Below are positions 1 through 9,335 of a stretch of DNA of 48,292 bases, one piece after another. The stretch is from positions 1 to 48,292 of the forward strand of contig JALWSB010000147.1 in assembly GCA_027080345.1 (NCBI GenBank), in the 5' to 3' direction. A program made the translations under genes and the position numbers. The stretch comes from Robiginitomaculum sp. GTDB lineage: Bacteria; Pseudomonadota; Alphaproteobacteria; Caulobacterales; Maricaulaceae. Each line of letters begins with the position of its first letter. The stretch's first letter is position 1. Below the pieces are notes generated by a model. It saw only the letters and a list, made by a program, of their open reading frames with translations, was not told the origin of the DNA and did not search any database.

Positions 1-213
1 CCAAAGCAGGCGCATGATCACTGGCGTTCCCTGCATGGCAGATTGCCCGCTGGCGCGGGACAAAGCGGGCCTTATGTGTTCAAAAAACAGCTTGAAAACG
101 GCAAGATCGTTTATCGGTTGAACAGCGATGTCTTTGCCAAGGGGGCGCAGGCGCGTCAGCGCTGCGCCGCGCTTAAAAGTGCCGGTGTGGATTGTATTGT
201 CGTGCGGTATTAG
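1..213 (+). CDS. C-terminal fragment of a SPOR-domain-like protein (5' end outside window)
   Basis: Frame 1 is open from base 1 to TAG at 211-213: ...YVFKKQLENGKIVYRLNSDVFAKGAQARQRCAALKSAGVDCIVVRY*, resembling the end of a SPOR repeat. Confidence 0.5.
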   Translation, partial: PKQAHDHWRSLHGRLPAGAGQSGPYVFKKQLENGKIVYRLNSDVFAKGAQARQRCAALKSAGVDCIVVRY

Positions 214-263
214 AATACTGATACCGCCTTTACAGACATTGATACCGGGCTTAATGTTTTTCC

Positions 264-977
264 ATGGATTTCCTGCACAATACATTCGAGAAAAAACCGG
301 CAAGTTTGAGTGCGGTTTTATTTTTTTCTGTGCTTCTCTCTGGCTGTCTTTATCTTGATATTGGCACAGTTTTATCTTTGAAGCGGCTGGACCCTTATAC
401 GGTCGATCTTGTCAACAGCCGGGCGGCGGTTCTTCTCCCAAAAGGGCTGGTTTATGAAAAGACCGTTGGCACAACCTTGCGCATAACCAGAAACAACAAG
501 GTGCTTCAAGAAGAAAAATTTGCCCTGGAGGTTCTTGAAGATGGCGAGGCTTTGCCGGGCATTGATGTTGCTGATCTGCCGCGCAAGCCTTTGATTATCC
601 GGCTGGGCAAGGCGGATTTTGAGCGGGCAACGCGCCTGCAAAAAAAGCTCTCCAAACTGGATAAAAACCATAAATGGGTGGAGCCGGGCAGCGAGACCGT
701 TAGCGATGAGGGGGCGGAACACAGAAAAATTGCCGCTGATGAGCGCGCCAGTGGTGATCTGACAATCAAATGGAATTTTTCTCTCACGCAAGCCGGGTTT
801 GAAAAATATTGCACCAGACACAAGCGGATCAAGCTGACCGCCTGGGTCAAGATCAATGACGATCCGGGCTATCGCCGGGTAGTGCATGGGCTGCCCCTAA
901 AGCGCCTTTACGGCAAAAAAGGCATGAAAAAACTATGCGCCATGCCCCCGCAAACTGGCCTCGAAGCTACGCCATAA
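264..977 (+). CDS. Putative lipoprotein of unknown function
   Basis: 237 aa ORF; N-terminal hydrophobic segment with lipobox-like LLSGC; first of five co-directional exported-protein genes. Confidence 0.6.
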   Translation: MDFLHNTFEKKPASLSAVLFFSVLLSGCLYLDIGTVLSLKRLDPYTVDLVNSRAAVLLPKGLVYEKTVGTTLRITRNNKVLQEEKFALEVLEDGEALPGIDVADLPRKPLIIRLGKADFERATRLQKKLSKLDKNHKWVEPGSETVSDEGAEHRKIAADERASGDLTIKWNFSLTQAGFEKYCTRHKRIKLTAWVKINDDPGYRRVVHGLPLKRLYGKKGMKKLCAMPPQTGLEATP

Positions 978-1059
978 ACCGGCCCTTATGCCATATTTAT
1001 AGTGCTTGCAAAGCTGTCACTTTTCTATAGCCTTGCGCGGGATCAGGTGGGGACGCGTT

Positions 1060-1788
1060 ATGATACAGGCTTTTTATAAGATAACGCGGGTTTGTCTGCG
1101 CGCGCTGGTGATCATTCTTGTGACGCAAATAGGGAGCGAGATTACCGGCGGCGACGCTGCGTGGGCCAAGGGCAAGCAGGTCAAAAAAATCAAAGCGCCG
1201 AAGGCCAAGCACCGCCCCAGCCTGTCTTTCAAGCCTGATACGTCGCGGCGCACCCCAAAATATACGGGCAAGGTGGGGGTGTTGGCATTGCGCGACCGGC
1301 GCGGTTTCAAGTTTTACAATGGCTCGGATGCATTTTTTGCAGAGCCAACCCTGCCCGCGCTTAATGATGCGCTTTATCTTGGCCTTAAAGGCGGGCGGGT
1401 TTTTTCTCACATCGTTAAAATTCCTGTTGCGCCCAACGATCGGTTGACGCGCAATGAACTTAAAAGCCTCGCCCAAAAATATAATGTTGATTACATCCTG
1501 CTCAGTGATTTGACGATTTTCACGCTTTTGCGCGAAAAAATGGTGACCAAAAAGAAGGGCATTGATTTTACTGTAAAGGTGCGCTTCGGACTGTTCAGTC
1601 AGTTGATTGATCCCAAAACCGGGGCCGTTTTATGGGCCGAGCCGGTGGTGCGCGAAATGGGGCAATTAAACACCAAAAAGAAGGTCAAGGCCGCCGCTTA
1701 CGGTTATAGCGCGGTCGGTGCGCTCAAGGCCGGGCTGGTGGATCTTTCTGATTCCATTTACGCCATTGGCAAGGAGGTCAGGCAATGA
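1060..1788 (+). CDS. Exported protein of unknown function, distantly CsgG/lipoprotein-like
   Basis: ORF 1006-1788; ATG at 1060 (MIQAFYKITRVCLRALVIILV) gives a signal-like N-terminus; body has VGVLALRDRRG...YNVDYILLSDLT...DPKTGAVLWAEPV. Stop overlaps the next start (ATGA). Confidence 0.55.
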   Translation: MIQAFYKITRVCLRALVIILVTQIGSEITGGDAAWAKGKQVKKIKAPKAKHRPSLSFKPDTSRRTPKYTGKVGVLALRDRRGFKFYNGSDAFFAEPTLPALNDALYLGLKGGRVFSHIVKIPVAPNDRLTRNELKSLAQKYNVDYILLSDLTIFTLLREKMVTKKKGIDFTVKVRFGLFSQLIDPKTGAVLWAEPVVREMGQLNTKKKVKAAAYGYSAVGALKAGLVDLSDSIYAIGKEVRQ

Positions 1789-2363
1789 GACCGCTGGCGC
1801 TCCTTTTTACCGCTCTTTTTCTGGTCTTTAGTGGCGCTGCGTCCTTGCAGGCCAAAGACAAATTTGTCAAATCCATGGGCCAGGCGCTTCGCTATCGCGA
1901 GGCGACGTCTTATCCAAATCAGGCTGAAAAACGCGATATTGTCATTGGGGCGGATTTTCTGGGTAAATCCGAACAAAAGCGTCTTTTGGGCAATAAAAAC
2001 GGTAAATATGCGGTTGTTGAGGTGGCGATCACCAATAACAGTCGTTTTCGACTTTATGTGAACACGGTTTCTTTTTTTGACAGCGTCAATAATCTGCCCC
2101 TTTACAAGGGCACGTTTGATGATGTGGCCCGGGCCTCCGGCCCGTCGGGCAGCGGCAATAAAAAAGCGTTGCAGCTTTCGATCTTGCGCAACAATCTGAT
2201 TGATAAGGGGTTGCAGGCCAATATTGTATTGCCCGGCGAAACCATACAGGGCCTGACCTTTATGAAGGTTGACGATATTGGCGCGGGCCTGGAAATGCAT
2301 GTGGATGTGCAGAATTTAAAGCGCCTTCTTTATTTGAATATCACCGTCCCGCTAAGCCAGTAA
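1785..2363 (+). CDS. Exported protein of unknown function
   Basis: 192 aa, signal peptide MRPLALLFTALFLVFSGAASLQA; 4-nt overlap with the upstream ORF. Confidence 0.6.
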   Translation: MRPLALLFTALFLVFSGAASLQAKDKFVKSMGQALRYREATSYPNQAEKRDIVIGADFLGKSEQKRLLGNKNGKYAVVEVAITNNSRFRLYVNTVSFFDSVNNLPLYKGTFDDVARASGPSGSGNKKALQLSILRNNLIDKGLQANIVLPGETIQGLTFMKVDDIGAGLEMHVDVQNLKRLLYLNITVPLSQ

Positions 2364-2387
2364 CCGCCCGCAAAAGGAATTCGGATC

Positions 2388-4598
2388 GTGCAGAATTACA
2401 GTAAAAAACGTTTTCTCCGATCCGTGGCCTTACCCGTGGTCGCAGGTGCCTGTCTGGCGCTTTTATCGCTCAACGCGCTGGGTCAGGACGACAATGCAGG
2501 TGTGGATCTGGCGCGTCTTTCAAGCCTGCAAACCCGCCAGGCCGCGCTGGAAGCGGAGGCACAGGCGCTGCTTAAAAAGCTGGTGGATAAGCGCGCTGCA
2601 ATTTTGGAAGGTATGCGCGGTGATACCCTCGAGCAGATGGCCAAATGGGAAGAGGACCCGGAATATCTGAATGGGCAAGGTTTGGCCGCCGCCATTCAAA
2701 ACGCCGAAATCATTGCCAAAGAATACGGTTTTGACGTTGAAAAACTGCATAAAATGTATGTGACGTCAAAGAAGATGATTTTGGGGCTGGAAATGACCGG
2801 GCGGTGCGGCGAAGGCTCGCCGCAATTGGCCAGCATGGAAGGGGCGATAGACAGCGTTTCACAAACTGCCAAGGGCGCGCTCGATTTTTTTGGTCTGGCT
2901 TCCCATGAAGAAGAGCGCCTGGCCTGTGTGCAGACCCAAAAGCTGAAACTCTATCGAGAGGTCAACCGGGCCTATATCTATGCCCTGACCGCCAAAAGCG
3001 CCCGGCAATCTTCGCAAGGCTTTCACGATTATGCGAAAGTCATCCTGACCATGTCGGGCAGTGATGCGCAGTTTTTGGCCGATCAGGCTAAAAAAATGGC
3101 GGATACGCAAGATACGGTGTTTTTGCTTTTTGAAATGACGCCGGTTATTGGCGAAATGCTTGACCTTTATAAGCTTGGCACGGGCACCAATGCGCTGGGG
3201 GTCAAGGCCAGTGATTTTGACAAGGCGATCACGGCGGTGTTCCTCTTTACCCCGGAAATCGTTGCCCTGACGTTCAAGCGGTATCCGCAAATGTTTTCCA
3301 GCATGAAGGGCTTTTTAACTGAACTGGCTTACCCTGCCGGCGGGTTTTTTGACACGCTGCTCTACAATGCCAAAATAGATATTGCGACCTTCAAAAAGGA
3401 GGCCGGGCAAATTCTTGACTGGTTCACGGATATTGAAAAGGACGTTGCCAAAAAAGCCTCTGTAACCATCCAGAAAGTCGCGCGCGAAAGCACCGATGCG
3501 ATCTGGCGGCGTATGGTCAAAATGCCCGGTTATGGCATGTCCACCGAGGCGGCGATCAGGGCCTCAAACATGGTGGCGAGCCACGCGGCATCGATTCGCA
3601 AAGTGGCTGTGGAGCGCGGTGAAGTTTTGATGTTTCGCTCGTTTGGCGCGCAAGGCAAAGAGGCCATGGAAAAGGCCATGCAGGAAGCCATTGAAAATGG
3701 CGGCAAGCTGGTTACCAAATCGATTGATATCAAGCCAAAATCGGCCAGCAATGCGCTTTTGGGCGCAGGCATTCCCATTAATCCGGCGCTTTCAAAATAT
3801 GAAGATGCGCTGCGTCTGGCGCGCGAATCGGGGGATCCGGCAAAAATCACCAAAGTTCTGGACGACATCGCCGAAAAGAAAAAACAGGTGACCAAACTTT
3901 TTGCGACAGTAGATGAAAAGGGCCGCAAAATAGTCGATAAAATCCCGGCGACTTACAAACATAATGGTGTTGATCAAAAAGTGTTATGGGTGCCCGACGC
4001 AAACGGCAATCCGCTGATGGGCATCCGCAATGCGGACGGGAAATTATTTGATCCGATTAAAAAGAAGGTTTTTGACGTGGACGCCAGTGCCGCCAAGGAG
4101 GTTATGGTTTTTGCCGACCCAAGGGGCACAAAAATCCTGCCCGATTATGACATGTTTGCCATTGGCTCGAAAGCGCGGCCAAATGACAGGGTTATCGGCA
4201 AGGGCGGGGAAATTCTTGATGAGGTTGCGGTTAATACGACCAAAAAGGGTGGTTTGAGCCAGCTTAATGACGAAAGCATTAATGCCATTAACGGGAGAAT
4301 CGCTCAAGACAGCCATGTGCGCGGCAATCTGGTGCATCACGGCCCGGCAAATTTTTGGAAAGACGTGCCAGATTACCCGATAACGACCTTTATGCCTGAT
4401 GGCACCGTAAAAATCATTGTTGAGGGCCCCGCTGGCAATCCAGACAAGTGGGCAAAAGAGTTTTTCCACGGTATGCGCCAGCAAGGCTATAAGGGGTTTG
4501 AGCCGCACCCGGCCTGGCACTGGCCGCCCTATAATCCGCGCCATGGTTACCATACTATGGATGAAGTTGCCGCTATGGCAAAAGCGCGGGGGCTATAA
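2388..4598 (+). CDS. Exported protein with C-terminal EF/CyaA/ExoY-like (class II) nucleotidyl cyclase domain
   Basis: 736 aa; signal peptide (FLRSVALPVVAGACLALLSLNALGQ). C-terminal blocks: GEVLMFRSFG, VTKSIDIKPKSASNALLGAGIPINPALSK, LPDYDMFAIG, VRGNLVHHGPANFWKDVPDYPITTFMPDGTV, matching class II adenylyl cyclase blocks in order and spacing. Confidence 0.75.
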   Translation: MQNYSKKRFLRSVALPVVAGACLALLSLNALGQDDNAGVDLARLSSLQTRQAALEAEAQALLKKLVDKRAAILEGMRGDTLEQMAKWEEDPEYLNGQGLAAAIQNAEIIAKEYGFDVEKLHKMYVTSKKMILGLEMTGRCGEGSPQLASMEGAIDSVSQTAKGALDFFGLASHEEERLACVQTQKLKLYREVNRAYIYALTAKSARQSSQGFHDYAKVILTMSGSDAQFLADQAKKMADTQDTVFLLFEMTPVIGEMLDLYKLGTGTNALGVKASDFDKAITAVFLFTPEIVALTFKRYPQMFSSMKGFLTELAYPAGGFFDTLLYNAKIDIATFKKEAGQILDWFTDIEKDVAKKASVTIQKVARESTDAIWRRMVKMPGYGMSTEAAIRASNMVASHAASIRKVAVERGEVLMFRSFGAQGKEAMEKAMQEAIENGGKLVTKSIDIKPKSASNALLGAGIPINPALSKYEDALRLARESGDPAKITKVLDDIAEKKKQVTKLFATVDEKGRKIVDKIPATYKHNGVDQKVLWVPDANGNPLMGIRNADGKLFDPIKKKVFDVDASAAKEVMVFADPRGTKILPDYDMFAIGSKARPNDRVIGKGGEILDEVAVNTTKKGGLSQLNDESINAINGRIAQDSHVRGNLVHHGPANFWKDVPDYPITTFMPDGTVKIIVEGPAGNPDKWAKEFFHGMRQQGYKGFEPHPAWHWPPYNPRHGYHTMDEVAAMAKARGL

Positions 4599-6586
4599 TG
4601 CGCATCATTATGCACATGCTGATCCTGATTGTGGTTATGGCGCTGGCCGGGCCAGGTTTTACGCAAGATGCGCCTCTCGGCGCGGGTCCGGATATGGCCG
4701 CGCTGGAAGCGGAACACGGCGAAATTGAACAGCTATTGGTTGATTATAATACCGAGTTTGAACGCCTGTTAGGGCTTGGTTATGGCGGTGAGGCCTTGCG
4801 TCACGACCTTACAAACCTGGCTGATAATGTCGGGACGCTGCAAAGCCGCCTTGCAGATATTGCCGCGCAAATGGCGCAGCTCAAAAAAGCAGCGGATGTG
4901 AACCCCATAGAGCCTTTCGATATTGTTATCAGGCGTGGTGCACAGGACGGCCCGGCCACGCGGCGTATTGCCGCCGGTGAGATGGTTTTCTTTGTGGTTG
5001 ATCTGCCTTATCCCAAACTGGGTGAGGACATGAGAAGCACGTTGACATGGACATTGACAGTGCCCGATGGCAGCACTTCAAAAGATGTTTTCAAATCTGA
5101 AAATGTTGTGCGCGATGGTGAGCGCGGTACGCATGTTTTTGGTGTTTCAACCGGCGATTTGCCAGACGGGGCCTATAGCATACACGCGCAGCACCAAGAG
5201 GTCGGCGCGCCGGAACATAAACAGGTGGCGACGGAAAACTTTACCATCAAAACCCCAAGAGTACTGGCAATTACCAGCGTTCTTGTTGATGATGAAAAAA
5301 CCGGGGATGCGCACAAAAGTGTATTGGCCAAGGACACAATTCCATACCTGTTTATCAATTTCACTGCCTCCAAAAATATCGCGGCCATAACTGCGCATCT
5401 GTCGGTCGTTGATGAAACAACTGGCGTGCAGGTGTTCCAAAAAACCGGGCGGCGGGTGATCAGGCCGGACATGGACGCGCAGTTTATCCATGTGGGTCTT
5501 AACCCGGCCAAATACCCTTTGAGCGATGGCCATAGCTATCGATTTAATGTGCGTCTGGAGGACAATCTAAACGCCAGTGATAATGAATTTTACAAGCCTG
5601 AAATCCTTACATCGCAAAGCAGTGTGGCGTTTCGCTATGGCGCGGCCGCGCAAGAAGAGACTGAAAATGATACCGATGTTGTAGACGAAATTGATCTTGA
5701 TGGTGAAACAACCGAGCCGAATATGAATACGCTGGAAGTGGGCGGCGGTGATGGCGGCGAATCGGAATGGGACAAAATTCCTGCTGATCAGGAAACCACA
5801 GGCGCAGACAACACTGTTATAGCCGATGCTTCCGATGATGCGCCCGCCGATGATGGTTGGGATGCCGCCGACGAGGTTGATGATGTGGTGGTCGGGGCCA
5901 GCGAAGATCAGATTAATGCTGTGCGTGACCGGATGGCCGCGCAGGCGGCCAATGATCAAAGCCGGATTAGCGCCAATGCCCGCAATGACTTTGCCCGTAT
6001 CGAGGCCGAGCGTGAAGAACGCGCCCGGCAAAAAGCCGAGGCCCGCGCCCGCTTTGCCGCCGCCATGCAAGAGCTGGCCGTTGGCATAAACGAGGCTTAT
6101 ACCAAGGCTAAAAATGAAAGTTCGCCTACGGATGTCTATAGCGGCAGAACGACATCATCGACACCATACACACCACGTACGCCAAGCCCGGTGCGTAGTG
6201 GTGCACGTCAGGACAATACCTGGAAACTGATCAAGGCCTGCAAGGAAAGAAAATACGCAGCGGCGCGGGCCTCCGGCTTTCCGATTATGGACCCTATGGG
6301 GCCAGAGCTGGAATGCCGCCGGGAAATTGCCGGTGGGGGCAGTGGCGGTAATAACCGGTCTTTCTCACAAGGAAGCGGTTCGCAAAACAGTGGCGCAGAT
6401 CAATGTACAGCCCTTGCCAAAGGCTCTAAAAACCCGAAACGCTGGGGGGCTTGTTGCCGCAAAGGTGGAGAGATGCGTTATAATGCCTTTACAACGCCAG
6501 ACGGAAGTCGCACGGGATTGTCGGCCTATCGCTGCATGCAAAAAGGCCAACCTGATGAGCCACGATACATGCTGGATATAGATTAG
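4598..6586 (+). CDS. Large exported protein of unknown function (coiled-coil, beta-rich middle, acidic linker, Cys-containing C-terminus)
   Basis: 662 aa; signal peptide MRIIMHMLILIVVMALAGPGFTQ; start overlaps the cyclase-like ORF stop (TAATG). Confidence 0.6.
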   Translation: MRIIMHMLILIVVMALAGPGFTQDAPLGAGPDMAALEAEHGEIEQLLVDYNTEFERLLGLGYGGEALRHDLTNLADNVGTLQSRLADIAAQMAQLKKAADVNPIEPFDIVIRRGAQDGPATRRIAAGEMVFFVVDLPYPKLGEDMRSTLTWTLTVPDGSTSKDVFKSENVVRDGERGTHVFGVSTGDLPDGAYSIHAQHQEVGAPEHKQVATENFTIKTPRVLAITSVLVDDEKTGDAHKSVLAKDTIPYLFINFTASKNIAAITAHLSVVDETTGVQVFQKTGRRVIRPDMDAQFIHVGLNPAKYPLSDGHSYRFNVRLEDNLNASDNEFYKPEILTSQSSVAFRYGAAAQEETENDTDVVDEIDLDGETTEPNMNTLEVGGGDGGESEWDKIPADQETTGADNTVIADASDDAPADDGWDAADEVDDVVVGASEDQINAVRDRMAAQAANDQSRISANARNDFARIEAEREERARQKAEARARFAAAMQELAVGINEAYTKAKNESSPTDVYSGRTTSSTPYTPRTPSPVRSGARQDNTWKLIKACKERKYAAARASGFPIMDPMGPELECRREIAGGGSGGNNRSFSQGSGSQNSGADQCTALAKGSKNPKRWGACCRKGGEMRYNAFTTPDGSRTGLSAYRCMQKGQPDEPRYMLDID

Positions 6587-6602
6587 AGTCAGGCCGCAGG
6601 CT

Positions 6603-6950
6603 CTACGAGTCAAAACGGGTGAGAGCGCAATCGTCAACGCTGACCAAGGCTTCGATTTCAAGAAGGAAGCTTTTAAAAACCGGGCGACCGCTGCCATATT
6701 CAGTATCAAACATAGGCACGTGGTTTTGCTGGCATTTTTCCACCGCTTTGATCAGCTTCTTTTTGGCGGATTTAAAGCCGCCGCCCAGCGTTGACGGCAA
6801 GGCATTTCTGATCTCCAAAACCGCCTGCAGGCGGCTTTTATTGACCGGGTCACCGGCTGTGTCGGCATAGGCTGATGCGTATTGATCAAGCAGGTTTTGG
6901 CTAAAATCAAGAAGGGCCGCGCCAGCGGGGGATGGTTTTTTTTTGAACAT
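6603..6950 (-). CDS. Hypothetical protein
   Basis: 115 aa ORF filling the gap between 6586 and the SDR gene; no family recognised. Confidence 0.45.
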   Translation of the reverse strand: MFKKKPSPAGAALLDFSQNLLDQYASAYADTAGDPVNKSRLQAVLEIRNALPSTLGGGFKSAKKKLIKAVEKCQQNHVPMFDTEYGSGRPVFKSFLLEIEALVSVDDCALTRFDS

Positions 6951-6969
6951 ACCTCCCCCCCTCTATACC

Positions 6970-7752
6970 TTATTGCGCGCTCATCCCACCATCGATTTTC
7001 AGCTCAATACCGGTGACGAATTTGGATTCATCCGAGGCCAGATAAACCGCCGCATAAGCGATATCATCAGGCTCGCCAATACGCCGCATGGGGATGCCGC
7101 GCGCCAATTTGCCATAAAGATCCTCATCGTCTTTGGCCCCGACAATCGGGCCAATACCGTCCAGAATGGGAGTTTTGATAAACACCGGGTGGATGGAGTT
7201 GGAGCGAATGTCATAGCCATGAGAAGCGCAATGCAGGGCCACGGATTTGGACAACAGCCAGACGGCCGCTTTGGCGGCGTTATAGGCGCTCATATTCCCG
7301 GCGGCATAAAGCCCGGCGATAGAGGAAATATTGATGATCGAGCCAGGCCCGTGATGCTTCATGACACCCAGCGCGTATTTACAGCCCAAAAAGACTGAAT
7401 CCGCATCGACCGCCATGACCTTTTTCCAGTTGGCAAAGCTCTCTTCTTCGACCGATCCCATAGACCCGATACCGGCATTATTGACCAGAATATTAAACCC
7501 GCCCAGGGCCTCGTCGGCGCCCGCGACGACATCTTTCCAGCTTTGCTCGTCGGCCACATCATGGGCAAAAGCAACCGCACTGCCCTGATATTCCGCGTTC
7601 AGCGTTGCGGCCATGGCGGAGGCTCCATCGCCATTGATATCGCTCAACGCCACACGCGCACCCTCGCGCACAAACATTTTGGCCATCGCCGCGCCAAGGC
7701 CGGATGCCCCGCCGGTGATCAATGCCCGTTTTCCCTCTAATCGTCCCGCCAT
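6970..7752 (-). CDS. SDR family oxidoreductase
   Basis: TGGASGLGAAMA cofactor motif, NNAG, YNAAK catalytic motif, C-terminal DGGMSAQ. Confidence 0.9.
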   Translation of the reverse strand: MAGRLEGKRALITGGASGLGAAMAKMFVREGARVALSDINGDGASAMAATLNAEYQGSAVAFAHDVADEQSWKDVVAGADEALGGFNILVNNAGIGSMGSVEEESFANWKKVMAVDADSVFLGCKYALGVMKHHGPGSIINISSIAGLYAAGNMSAYNAAKAAVWLLSKSVALHCASHGYDIRSNSIHPVFIKTPILDGIGPIVGAKDDEDLYGKLARGIPMRRIGEPDDIAYAAVYLASDESKFVTGIELKIDGGMSAQ

Positions 7753-7773
7753 GTGTTTTTCCTTTTGTTGAAA

Positions 7774-8550
7774 TTACTGTGTTTGCAGACGTTTGACCAA
7801 AGCCATGGTCATGTTTTTGGGTGAAAACCGCCCCGAAGCGGCCATCATCTTGTTGGCAAGCCCCGGCACAATTTCCCGGCGGCCCTTGGCAAAGGCCCGA
7901 TAGCCGATACGCGCCACTTTTTTGGGCGTCATCATTGGCGACAGTTTTAACAAGAGCGAGCCTTTCATCGCCGCCGCATCCTGAAAGCCAGATTTTACCG
8001 GGCCGGGACACAAAGCGGTGGCTGAAACACCGGTACCTTTCAGTTCCGCATAAAGCGCCTCGGTAAAGCTCAAGACATAGGCCTTGGAGGCATAATAAAC
8101 CGCCATATTGGGGCCAGGCATATAGGCGGCCGTCGAGGCCACGTTCAAAATGCCGCCGCGCCGCCGCTCCACCATATGTGGCAGAAGAGCGCAGCTCAGC
8201 TCCGTCAACGTACGGATATTCAGATCGACCATGGAAAGAAGTTTGCTGCAATCGGCCTGCGCCACCGGGTCCATATCCCCAAAACCGGCATTGTTGACCA
8301 ATACATCGACCTCAAGATCGAGGTCTTTCAAGCCCTGCAACAGGTTTTTGGCCCCTTCAGGCACGGCAAGATCAACCGGTAGAACGTGGGCTTTTGCGCC
8401 TTTTCCCGCCAGCTTCGCCGCCACATCGCTTAAGCCGTCGGCGCTGCGTGCCGCCAGCGCCACATCATAGCCATGGCGGGCAAATTGCATGGCCAAAGCC
8501 GCGCCAATGCCGCCCGATGCACCGGTGACAAGGGCCAGGGGCGCGCTCAT
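7774..8550 (-). CDS. SDR family NAD(P)-dependent oxidoreductase
   Basis: [26 protein letters not shown] motifs; 4-nt overlap with the phhB-like gene. Confidence 0.9.
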   Translation of the reverse strand: MSAPLALVTGASGGIGAALAMQFARHGYDVALAARSADGLSDVAAKLAGKGAKAHVLPVDLAVPEGAKNLLQGLKDLDLEVDVLVNNAGFGDMDPVAQADCSKLLSMVDLNIRTLTELSCALLPHMVERRRGGILNVASTAAYMPGPNMAVYYASKAYVLSFTEALYAELKGTGVSATALCPGPVKSGFQDAAAMKGSLLLKLSPMMTPKKVARIGYRAFAKGRREIVPGLANKMMAASGRFSPKNMTMALVKRLQTQ

Positions 8551-8831
8551 AAACCAGCTACCTCGTCCATGAATGCCGCCAGGGCGACATCCTTGTCGGT
8601 TACGCCATTGGCGTCATGGGTCGATAGGGTCACTTCAACCTTGTTATAGACATTAAACCATTCAGGATGATGATCCATTTGTTCCGCCTTGAGGCTTACC
8701 CGCGTCATAAAACCAAAGGCTTGGCTGAAATCATTGAATTCATAAGTTTTGCAAATGGCATCGCGCCCCTCCATGCCCTGCCAGCCTTCAAGAAGGGCCG
8801 TGGCAACCGCTGCGCCCATTAATCCACTCAT
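8547..8831 (-). CDS. phhB: Pterin-4a-carbinolamine dehydratase
   Basis: 94 aa; [37 protein letters not shown] signature. Confidence 0.88.
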   Translation of the reverse strand: MSGLMGAAVATALLEGWQGMEGRDAICKTYEFNDFSQAFGFMTRVSLKAEQMDHHPEWFNVYNKVEVTLSTHDANGVTDKDVALAAFMDEVAGL

Positions 8832-8933
8832 ATTATCCTCCCGGTTTGGTTCATTATAGCCCCGTTTGGTGTTGTCAGCGAATCCTTAACCGCCATGGGG
8901 CATGATAGGGTGCGCAATACAAGGAAGTCCACC

Positions 8934-9206
8934 ATGACCCACTTTTTAGTCTCTGAAGAAAACCCCAAAGGCCACAAGCTTGAAGACCTCCTTACGGAGA
9001 TCAGGGCTGATATTTTATATCGCTGCACCAAAATTTCCAAAGACGGGCGGCCCGAAGCCATGGAGGTTCTGGCCAATAATGTCGAAATTCTGCACCACAT
9101 CACCGCGGCTATCGAACTGGCGCTGGATTCAACCAAAATTCTCGATACCGCTTTTGGCAAGTCCCAGGCCGATAAAGGCGGCGCACCGCGTATTGGCGTT
9201 TCATAG
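8934..9206 (+). CDS. Hypothetical protein
   Basis: ATG at 8934: MTHFLVSEENPKGHKLEDLLTEIRADILYRC...; 90 aa. Confidence 0.6.
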   Translation: MTHFLVSEENPKGHKLEDLLTEIRADILYRCTKISKDGRPEAMEVLANNVEILHHITAAIELALDSTKILDTAFGKSQADKGGAPRIGVS

Positions 9207-9335
9207 GGTGAGCAGCAAAGAACTTTGATGAGTGCCGGCATGCAAGGGACTGGACAGGGTATGACTTTGGGCGCATAAGCCGCGTCATGGCGCGCCGGCG
9301 CGCGCGCTTTATCATACATTCTGGAAAGTTATGCC

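Noticed and set aside
372-887. 171-aa antisense ORF over the first lipoprotein gene
   Set aside because: Opposes a better-supported signal-bearing ORF; composition looks like a reverse-strand shadow.
6970-8831. Phenylalanine hydroxylation operon (phhB with two SDR genes)
   Set aside because: No phenylalanine hydroxylase in the window; the phhB-SDR overlap alone does not support a pathway claim.
9290-9303. GCGCGCCGGCGCGC 14-bp palindrome before the SulP gene
   Set aside because: Pure GC low complexity makes a chance palindrome likely; no T-run or clear regulator nearby.
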